Source: JABDIP01 sp965227455 (GTDB lineage Bacteria; Pseudomonadota; Alphaproteobacteria; DSM-16000; Inquilinaceae). Taken from it: a stretch of DNA of 64,000 bases. Both the position numbers and the translations under genes were made by a program. Below, one piece after another: positions 58,116 through 64,000 of this stretch (within the stretch, counting starts at the first letter, position 1; each line of letters opens with the position of its first letter). Under the pieces are notes generated by a model. It saw only the letters and a program-made list of their open reading frames with translations. It did no database searches and had not been told where the DNA came from. The stretch lies in the NCBI GenBank assembly GCA_965227455.1, contig OZ245752.1, positions 248,001 to 312,000 of the forward strand, read 5' to 3'.

Positions 58116-58868
58116 CTACCTCTGGTCTTCGACCGGCGTCAGCTTGACGCCGCCGATCGCCTGGTCGGTCGGCAGCACCTCGATGGTGGCGATGTTGACA
58201 TGCGACGGCGCCCGCAGGGCGAACAGGATCACGTCGGCGATGTCCTCCGGGCGCAGCTCGCGGATGCCGGACCTCCCCATGGTCTCCAGCGTGTCCCTGT
58301 CGCCGAGCGCCGCCTGGTAGAACTCGGTGGAAACCCGGCCTGGACAAACCTCCGTCACGCGGAGACCGGATCCTGCAAGTTCGTACCGCAGGTTCTGACT
58401 GAACAGGTGAATGGCCCCCTTCGTCCCGCCATAGACGCCGGAGATCAGCGTGTGCAGACCGGCGATCGATCCGATGTTCACGACATGGCCGCGGCCGCGC
58501 CGGCGCATCCCGGGCAGCGCCAGGGCGCAGGTCTGGATCGGCGCGATCACGTTGACCTCGAACGCCTCCTGAACCGCTGACGGGTCGATTTGGTCGAGCC
58601 CGGAAATCCCGTGCCCGACGCCGGCATTGTTGACCAGCACATCGGGTTCGAAGGCTTCGATTTCGCCAGCCAGGAGATCGGTGTCCCGCACGTCGGATGC
58701 GAGCCATCTGCAGCCGGTTTCTGCCGCAAGCTGCTTCAGACGGTCGGTCCGCCGTGCAACCGCCAGAACTTCGAGCCCCGAACTGGTCAGTGCATTCACC
58801 GTCGCGGCGCCGATTCCACTGGTCGCGCCGGTCACCAGGGCCTTCTTGAAGGACGGATCAGGGTTCAA
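58116..58868 (-). CDS. short-chain dehydrogenase/reductase
   Basis: A 250-aa NAD(P)-dependent oxidoreductase. Cofactor motif TGATSGIG near the N-terminus, NNAG in VLVNNAGVGHG, Ser in IGSIAG and the catalytic YGGTKGA (Tyr-x3-Lys). The first in-frame start candidate is TTG complementary to 58866-58868; no ATG lies upstream in frame after the moaA stop. RRTDR after the first strand suggests NADP preference. Its operon mate upstream is moaA, 47 bases away. Confidence 0.85.
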   Translation of the reverse strand: MNPDPSFKKALVTGATSGIGAATVNALTSSGLEVLAVARRTDRLKQLAAETGCRWLASDVRDTDLLAGEIEAFEPDVLVNNAGVGHGISGLDQIDPSAVQEAFEVNVIAPIQTCALALPGMRRRGRGHVVNIGSIAGLHTLISGVYGGTKGAIHLFSQNLRYELAGSGLRVTEVCPGRVSTEFYQAALGDRDTLETMGRSGIRELRPEDIADVILFALRAPSHVNIATIEVLPTDQAIGGVKLTPVEDQR

Positions 58869-58915
58869 CGCTGTTGGCGCCTGATGTTTGTGTGGGTCAT
58901 GCCCGGTGCCGGCGG

Positions 58916-59944
58916 CTAGCCGCCCGTCACGCTCATATGCCGGGACACGGCCGGGCCGGTGTGGCGGCGGTCGATGATGAAGTCGTGGCCCTTGGGCTTG
59001 CGTCCGATGGCCTCGGCGATGGCGTCGTCCAGCAGGTCGTCGGCTTCGCTGGCGCGCAGGGGTGCCCTGAGATCGGCATCGTCGTCCTGGCCCAGGCACA
59101 TATAGAGCTGGCCGGTGCAGGTGATGCGCACCCGGTTGCAGCTCTCGCAGAAATTATGGGTCAGCGGGGTGATGAAGCCGAGCTTGCGGCCGGTCTCCTC
59201 GACCCGGACATAGCGCGCCGGCCCGCCGGAGGAATAGTCGAGATCGGTCAGGGTCCAGCGTTCCGCCAGCCGGGCGCGGACCAGCGACAGCGGCAGGTAC
59301 TGGTCGACCCGGTCCTCGCCGCCGATATCGCCCATGGGCATGACCTCGATAATGGTCATGTCATGGCCCTCGGCGCCGCACCAGGCCACCATGTCGGAAA
59401 GCTCGTCGTCATTGACGCCCTTCAGGGCCACGGCGTTGATCTTGACCTGCAACCCGGCCTTCCTGGCCGCTTCCAGCCCGTTCATGACCCGGTCGAACCG
59501 GCCCCAGCGGGTGATCTCAAGGAACTTGTCCGGGTCCAGCGTGTCCATGGACACGTTCACCCGGCGCACGCCGCAGGCGTAGAGCGGCTCGGCATATTTG
59601 GCGAGCTGGCTGCCATTGGTGGTAAGGGTCAGCTCGTCCAGGGCGCCGGACTCCAGATGCCGGGACAGGCCCTCGATCAGCCCCATGATGCCACGCCGCA
59701 CCAGCGGCTCGCCGCCGGTCAGGCGCAGCTTGCGCACCCCCTGGCGGATGAAGGCGCTGCACAGCCGGTCGAGCTCCTCCAGCGTCAGCAGCTCCTTCTT
59801 CGGCAAGAAGGTCATCTCTTCCGCCATGCAATACACGCAACGGAAGTCGCAGCGATCGGTCACCGAGACGCGCAGATAGGTGATCGCGCGGCCGAACGGG
59901 TCGATCAGCGGCTGCGCTGTCACGTCGGGATAGGCACTGACCAT
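58916..59944 (-). CDS. moaA: GTP 3',8-cyclase (molybdenum cofactor step 1)
   Basis: Radical-SAM enzyme that starts molybdopterin synthesis from GTP with MoaC. It has 342 aa. N-terminal cluster CDFRCVYCMAEEM (C-x3-C-x2-C), and C-terminal cluster CESCNRVRITCTGQLYMCLGQ. The protein ends in the required -GG tail (SVTGG). No moaC is in the window. Together with fdhD and mobA nearby it supplies cofactor for the formate dehydrogenase encoded at the right edge. Confidence 0.97.
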   Translation of the reverse strand: MVSAYPDVTAQPLIDPFGRAITYLRVSVTDRCDFRCVYCMAEEMTFLPKKELLTLEELDRLCSAFIRQGVRKLRLTGGEPLVRRGIMGLIEGLSRHLESGALDELTLTTNGSQLAKYAEPLYACGVRRVNVSMDTLDPDKFLEITRWGRFDRVMNGLEAARKAGLQVKINAVALKGVNDDELSDMVAWCGAEGHDMTIIEVMPMGDIGGEDRVDQYLPLSLVRARLAERWTLTDLDYSSGGPARYVRVEETGRKLGFITPLTHNFCESCNRVRITCTGQLYMCLGQDDDADLRAPLRASEADDLLDDAIAEAIGRKPKGHDFIIDRRHTGPAVSRHMSVTGG

Positions 59945-60097
59945 GGCTGGCGTCCGAGACCTGTTTGTGGCGCTGAGATGTCCCGGAGGCCATTATAGAA
60001 GCGTACGGTGCGGCAATGCCAAAACATTGCGTGAGGCGGGCGCGCCGTACGCCCGGCGCGCCATTCCTCGTCATGGGCCCGAGCGTGGCGGCCCGGG

Positions 60098-60442
60098 TTA
60101 GGTCTCCTCTTCCCCCGTCGGTTCCGCGCCCGTCCGGATGTAGTTCCATTCCGGCCGTTCGCTGTTCATGTAGGCGTAGATCGGCCGTTCGTTCCGGACC
60201 ATGTCGATATAAAAGCCGCTCTCGGCGAAAGGAACGAAGATCGCGCCGACGCGATTTGCTGGAATGAATGTCGGCTCGGGCACGGGGCTGTCTTCGGTTA
60301 GGAAATAGATGATGAACCGGTGGTTGTCCCCGTGGCAGACGATGTACCCGCGGGCTTGTATCGTCACTCCGCCCCAGGTTGCGCTCAGTGCGAGGCCAAG
60401 CGCCTCCTTGTAGTAGTCGACAACGAACGTCTTTGTGGCCAT
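60098..60442 (-). CDS. hypothetical protein, 114 aa
   Basis: Starts at the ATG complementary to 60440-60442, with GGGAG 7 bases upstream. It is a soluble alpha/beta protein (MATKTFVVDYYKEALGLAL, FIPANRVGAIFVPFAESGFY) with no recognised family or catalytic motif. It is divergent from fdhD, in the moco neighbourhood but without evident link. Confidence 0.6.
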   Translation of the reverse strand: MATKTFVVDYYKEALGLALSATWGGVTIQARGYIVCHGDNHRFIIYFLTEDSPVPEPTFIPANRVGAIFVPFAESGFYIDMVRNERPIYAYMNSERPEWNYIRTGAEPTGEEET

Positions 60443-60619
60443 TGGTCGTCTCCCTTGCTCGAGGGTCAATGCGACTCGCGGTGACGCGAGCCAACGCTGC
60501 CGGCGGTCGAATTGATCGGCGGGCCGGCCATGGACGGTGTTTCAGCGGCAAGCATGGGGGAAATATTAATCTAGGCGTGGTTGCAGAATATTTCCATTAA
60601 AAATCGCATAAATTCTCAC

Positions 60620-60639
60620 TACAATTCGTTTGAATTGTA
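60620..60639. promoter_or_regulatory. operator-like inverted repeat upstream of fdhD
   Basis: TACAATTC at 60620-60627 and GAATTGTA at 60632-60639 form an exact 8-base inverted repeat with a 4-base spacer, in an AT-rich stretch about 95 bases before fdhD. It is a plausible dimeric repressor site. Confidence 0.45.
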
Positions 60640-60732
60640 AGAGTCTCCCTTCCTGTAATCGGAAATGGCAGAAATCCGCGCGACAGCCCGAACCTTTGGA
60701 CCTGACTGCCGATCGCATACACTGACGATGTG

Positions 60733-61614
60733 ATGAAGGAATTCCAGATCCGCCCCGACCCAGACGATCCGCGCCTGACCGAGCGGGTCCATGGCGTGGA
60801 CCAGGACGGCCGGTCCGTCGAGGCGTCAGTGACCGTGGAACGGCCGCTCACCCTGTTCCTGAATGGCCGCGAGATCGTCACCATGATGACGATCGCCGAC
60901 CATCCGGACTATCTGGCCATCGGCTACCTGCTGAACCAGAACATGCTGCGGCCGGACGACAAGGTGACTGCGGTCGACTATGACGAGGACATCGAGACGG
61001 TCGTCGTGCGAACCGAGCACGAGACCGATTTCGAGGAGAAGCTGAAGAAGAAGACCCTGACCTCGGGCTGCGCCCAGGGAACCGTGTTCGGCGACGTCAT
61101 GGAGAGCTTCGAGCGGGCCGACCTGCCCAAGGATGCGAAACTCCACACCTCCTGGCTCTACGCCCTGTCCAAGAAGATCAACACCTCGCCCAGCCTGTAT
61201 CTGACGGCCGGCGCCATCCATGGCTGCGTGCTGTGCCAGGGCGATCGGCCGCTGGTCTATATGGAGGATGTCGGCCGCCACAACGCCGTCGACAAGATCG
61301 CCGGCTACATGTACCGCCACGCGGTCTCGCCGGGCGACAAGATCTTCTACACCACCGGCCGGCTGACCAGCGAGATGGTCATCAAGACGGTGCAGATGGG
61401 CATCCCGATCCTGGTCTCGCGCTCCGGCTTCACCGCCTGGGGGGTGCAGCTCGCTCGCCAGGCCGGGCTGACCCTGGTCGGCCGCGCCAAGGGCAAGCGC
61501 TTCCTGGCCCTGGCCGGCGAGGACCGGCTGGTCTTCGACGCCGACCCGAAATCGGTGCCCGAAGAGGGCCGCCACCTGCAGCGCAAGGCGAGCCTGGCCG
61601 ATGACGCGGCGTGA
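60733..61614 (+). CDS. fdhD: formate dehydrogenase accessory sulfurtransferase FdhD
   Basis: A 293-aa protein that passes sulfur from IscS to the molybdenum cofactor of formate dehydrogenase. GREIVTMMTIADHPDYLAIGYLLNQ and the C-terminal GRLTSEMVIKTVQMGIPILVSRSGFTAWGVQLARQAGLTLVGRAKG are typical. The sulfur-carrying loop is LTSGCAQGTVFG with a single cysteine; E. coli FdhD has two (C121, C124), of which the first is essential. A GTG codon directly precedes the ATG and is an alternative start. It is followed by an unknown gene and mobA. Confidence 0.95.
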   Translation: MKEFQIRPDPDDPRLTERVHGVDQDGRSVEASVTVERPLTLFLNGREIVTMMTIADHPDYLAIGYLLNQNMLRPDDKVTAVDYDEDIETVVVRTEHETDFEEKLKKKTLTSGCAQGTVFGDVMESFERADLPKDAKLHTSWLYALSKKINTSPSLYLTAGAIHGCVLCQGDRPLVYMEDVGRHNAVDKIAGYMYRHAVSPGDKIFYTTGRLTSEMVIKTVQMGIPILVSRSGFTAWGVQLARQAGLTLVGRAKGKRFLALAGEDRLVFDADPKSVPEEGRHLQRKASLADDAA

Positions 61615-61635
61615 ACGCCCAAGAGTTCACCTGAC

Positions 61636-61989
61636 ATGGGCGGGCTGATCGCGCCTGCTCGCCGGGAACGGTTTGCTCTGACCCGGAACCTGATGGTGCG
61701 GACGGCGTCAGACCGTGAGCTGATTTTGGAGTGGCGCGCCGATCTCCAGAGTCTTGACGAAGAGATGAACTGGCCGTCATGGCGGCGCTTCTTGATGAGC
61801 CATCTGTTCAATTTCCAGGCCGGCACGAAGGTCCTGACCGGGCTTGAGATCGCCCGACTGAGCAAGATGACAGGACATCCGCTAAAGGGGCCGCCAGAGG
61901 AAACGGCCTACCATGTGCTGGAACATGCTGCTTTCAAGAGATTGATCGCGGCTGCAGAGAAAAATGTCGTCGCAGGAGCCAGGCAATGA
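61636..61989 (+). CDS. hypothetical protein between fdhD and mobA
   Basis: A 117-aa soluble protein. Helical pattern with RTASDRELILEWRADLQSLDEEMNWPSWRRFLMSHLFNFQAGTK. No signal peptide or known motif. The TGA stop overlaps mobA's ATG by 4 bases, and it lies 21 bases after fdhD, so it is co-translated with cofactor and formate dehydrogenase assembly genes. It could be an assembly helper for formate dehydrogenase. Confidence 0.65.
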   Translation: MGGLIAPARRERFALTRNLMVRTASDRELILEWRADLQSLDEEMNWPSWRRFLMSHLFNFQAGTKVLTGLEIARLSKMTGHPLKGPPEETAYHVLEHAAFKRLIAAAEKNVVAGARQ

Positions 61990-62621
61990 CCAAGAGCGTC
62001 GCCGGCGTCATCCTGGCCGGCGGTCTGTCTCGGCGTATGGGCGGCGGCGACAAAGGGCTGCGGAAGTTGGCTGGCCGGCCAATCCTGGACCATGTCATCG
62101 AGCGTGCCCGGCCGCAGGTCGGGCCGCTGGTTCTCAACGCGAACGGCGCGCCGGAGCGCTTTTCATCCTACGGCCTGCCAGTCGTGGCGGACGGTGTCGA
62201 AGGCTTCGCGGGACCACTCGCCGGCGTACTGGCGGGCCTCGACTGGATGGCGGGGAATGCGCCTGGCTGCACCCATCTCGCTAGCTTTGCCTGCGATGCG
62301 CCGTTCCTGCCGGAAGATCTTGTTGACCGGCTTCAAGCCGCCATGACCGACGCCGATGCCAATCTGGCCTGTGCCGAATCGGGCGGCCAGGCGCATCCGG
62401 TCTTCGGCCTCTGGCCATTGGCACTCCGCGAGGATCTGCGTCGGGCGATGGTGGAGGAGGGTATTCGCAAAGTCGATGTTTGGACCGCCCGGCATCGGCT
62501 GGTCCAGGTGACCTTCCCGGACCGTCCCGTTGACCCTTTCTTCAACGCCAACCGGCCGGAAGACCTCGAAGCGGCAGAGCAGCATATTCGCGCGCTCGCA
62601 GACCAGGCCGCGGGTAATTGA
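61986..62621 (+). CDS. mobA: molybdenum cofactor guanylyltransferase
   Basis: Adds GMP to molybdopterin to make the MGD form used by formate dehydrogenase. It has 211 aa. GTP-binding start ILAGGLSRRMGGGDKGLRKLAG, DAPFLPEDLVDRL and FFNANRPEDL near the C-terminus are as in MobA. It is coupled to the preceding unknown gene by ATGA. Confidence 0.96.
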   Translation: MTKSVAGVILAGGLSRRMGGGDKGLRKLAGRPILDHVIERARPQVGPLVLNANGAPERFSSYGLPVVADGVEGFAGPLAGVLAGLDWMAGNAPGCTHLASFACDAPFLPEDLVDRLQAAMTDADANLACAESGGQAHPVFGLWPLALREDLRRAMVEEGIRKVDVWTARHRLVQVTFPDRPVDPFFNANRPEDLEAAEQHIRALADQAAGN

Positions 62622-62664
62622 GTCTGTCGCCTGCGCGTCGTTGAATGCGCGGGCCTGATTCGGG

Positions 62665-63807
62665 CTACTGGCTGACCGGATCCGCCTTGGCGCCGTCTTC
62701 GACGGCCGTGCCCGACTGCAGCAGGACGGCATCCAGCAGGCGGACCACCTCGCCGTGTTCGCGGCGCTGTGCCGCCAGCCTGGCGGTCAGCCCGCTATGG
62801 GCGGCGGCATAGACATTGGCGCCGGAGGACAGCAGCAGATCGACCATCGGCACGTCGCCGCGCTCCGCCGCCAGGATCAGCGCCGTGGAACCGTCCCGCT
62901 CGGCGCTGGCGTCGATATTGGCCCCGGTCAGCAGCAGCAGCTCGACCACCTCCTTATGCCCGTCCGCGACCGCCAGCAGCAGCGGCGGCTCGCCATGGAC
63001 GGCGCGGCGGTTCGGATCGGCACCGGCCCGGATCAGCGTCTGCGCCTCGCCGAAACGGCCTTCGCTGGCGGCGATGCCGAGGGCCGTCTGGCCATCGGTC
63101 CGGGCGCGGATGTTCGGATCGGCACCCTCCGCCAGCAGCAGGCTCATCACCCGCTGGTTGCCCGAGCCGGTCGCCGCCATCAGCGGCGTGATCGAATGCT
63201 CCGCCCCGCTGTTGGGATCGGCGCCGCGAACCAGCAGCTCCGCGACGGCCTGGGTCGCCTCATCATCCCGGCTGCCGGCCGCCAGGACGATGGGGGTCGC
63301 CTCATGGGCCCGGTCTTGGGCATCGATGTCGGCGCCGCCATTCAGCAAGGCCGCGATGGCATCGGTGCGGGCCAGCAGGGAGGCGATCAGCAGAGGCGTG
63401 AAGCCGTATCGGTCCTCGCGCAGTTCGGTATCCGCCTCCGCGCCCAACAGCAGGTTGACGGCGTCGATCTCGCCTTGCGAGACGGCGTGGATCAGCGCCG
63501 TCCAGTTCTCGTCCGACTGGGCATCCACATCGGCATTGGCGGTCAGCAGCACCGCCATGACGTCGAGATCGCCGCGCTCGGCGGCCAGCATCAGCGGGGT
63601 GCGGCCCCGTTCCGGATCCCGAACATCGACATCGGCGCCCTGCTCGATGGCGAAGCGCGCGACATCGGCGCGGCCCTGCTCGGCGGCGGCGATCAGCGCC
63701 CGTCCGGCGATGTCGTCCTCGGCGACGGGGCGCGAGCCACCGGAACTCGCGCAGCCGGCGACGGCGAACGCGATCAGTGCGACGAAGGGTCTGAGCCGGG
63801 CGGTCAT
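62665..63807 (-). CDS. ankyrin-repeat lipoprotein
   Basis: A 380-aa envelope protein. Lipobox AVAGC places the lipidated Cys at residue 19. Ten or so ankyrin repeats follow (about 35-365), such as GRTPLMLAAERGDLDVMAVLL and GSTALILAAERGDVPMVDLLL, with a short unstructured tail. It should scaffold protein contacts at a periplasmic or surface membrane face. The start overlaps the stop of a formate dehydrogenase-type gene by 4 bases (ATGA), which is unusual. Confidence 0.9.
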   Translation of the reverse strand: MTARLRPFVALIAFAVAGCASSGGSRPVAEDDIAGRALIAAAEQGRADVARFAIEQGADVDVRDPERGRTPLMLAAERGDLDVMAVLLTANADVDAQSDENWTALIHAVSQGEIDAVNLLLGAEADTELREDRYGFTPLLIASLLARTDAIAALLNGGADIDAQDRAHEATPIVLAAGSRDDEATQAVAELLVRGADPNSGAEHSITPLMAATGSGNQRVMSLLLAEGADPNIRARTDGQTALGIAASEGRFGEAQTLIRAGADPNRRAVHGEPPLLLAVADGHKEVVELLLLTGANIDASAERDGSTALILAAERGDVPMVDLLLSSGANVYAAAHSGLTARLAAQRREHGEVVRLLDAVLLQSGTAVEDGAKADPVSQ

Positions 63808-64000
63808 GCCTGTACTCCCATGGTTACACGCGCGGCACAGAACTTGAATTCGGGGATCTTACCGAACGGGTCGAGCTGCGGGTTGGTCAGCAGGTTCGCC
63901 GCCGCCTCGGTAAAGCAGAACGGGATGAAGACGACGCCGGCCGGCACGTCGCGGTCGCTGCGCGCCTTCAGCGCGATCTCGCCGCGCCGGGTCTCGACCC
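63804..64000 (-). CDS. molybdopterin oxidoreductase, probably formate dehydrogenase alpha subunit (C-terminal part)
   Basis: Only the last 65 residues are in the window; the gene continues past 64000. The frame reads VETRRGEIALKARSDRDVPAGVV, then FIPFCFTEAAANLLTNPQLDPFGKIPEFKFC and a short end. This matches the C-terminal beta-barrel of molybdenum enzymes, specifically the FdhF/FdsA formate dehydrogenase alpha subunit, in which the TEAAANLLTNPALDPFGKIPEFK stretch is characteristic. fdhD, mobA and moaA nearby support the assignment. The stop overlaps the ankyrin start. Confidence 0.8.
   Translation of the reverse strand, partial: VETRRGEIALKARSDRDVPAGVVFIPFCFTEAAANLLTNPQLDPFGKIPEFKFCAARVTMGVQA

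Overview
The window is one contiguous piece of a GC-rich bacterial chromosome. Gene content and order point to an alphaproteobacterium, most likely Rhodospirillales-like. The main signs are a three-part PurS/PurQ/small-PurL synthase instead of one large PurL, the run purB / DUF1476 (ATP-synthase zeta-type inhibitor) / purC / purS / purQ / purL / bolA / CGFS glutaredoxin, a gltX-cysS-cimA block, and CimA as an isoleucine-route enzyme. Coding density is high. Most co-directional neighbours overlap by 4 bases (ATGA or GTGA). There are no rRNA genes, CRISPR arrays, integrases or intact insertion sequences. There is one tRNA, tRNA-Leu(UAA). These placements come from reading the sequence; no database search was run.

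Layout. 0-8.5 kb: gltX, an exported acidic peptide, a lipoprotein, a GNAT-type protein, cysS, cimA, and a DUF2946 plus PCu(A)C copper-handling pair. 8.5-12.4 kb: a SPOUT RNA methyltransferase, then a two-gene unit made of an APH/MTR-kinase-type phosphotransferase overlapping an enolase paralog with altered active-site residues, then rpsD with a recognisable promoter and terminator. 12.4-14.8 kb: a Slam-type outer-membrane translocon gene and its apparent client, a TbpB-like surface lipoprotein. 15-17.9 kb: two EamA/RarD permeases and an unknown HExxH protein.

17.9-29.4 kb: the purine cluster with grxD and bolA. It is interrupted between purQ and purS by about 3.5 kb holding an ArsR-type regulator, a DUF1127 protein, a Tat-exported alkaline-phosphatase-fold protein and a membrane protein. 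29.5-44.8 kb: housekeeping and membrane genes (aldolase II, tag, lrgAB, a class III cyclase, radC-map-sfsA, an ABC exporter, a CinA-like protein), the tRNA, an AT-rich stretch with a strong promoter for a 59-aa membrane protein, a ferredoxin, and an SPFH/NfeD membrane pair.

45-56 kb: a catabolic-looking cluster of an AbrB-type permease, an AstE/ASPA-type deacylase, an ArgE-type M20 deacylase, a LysR regulator, a complete five-gene Dpp/Opp-type ABC importer and an N-formylglutamate amidohydrolase. Together they look like uptake and deacylation of N-acylated amino acids or small peptides. 56-64 kb: nadK, then a molybdenum-cofactor and formate dehydrogenase neighbourhood (moaA, fdhD, mobA, and the C-terminus of a molybdopterin oxidoreductase running off the right edge). 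Several uncharacterised small proteins and an ankyrin lipoprotein are interleaved with it.

Most promising for novelty: the kinase + enolase-paralog unit (9323-11592), the Slam/lipoprotein pair (12475-14734), the phosphatase-like/membrane insertion in the pur cluster (22562-24870), the ankyrin lipoprotein translationally coupled to a formate dehydrogenase gene, and the unknown gene wedged between fdhD and mobA.
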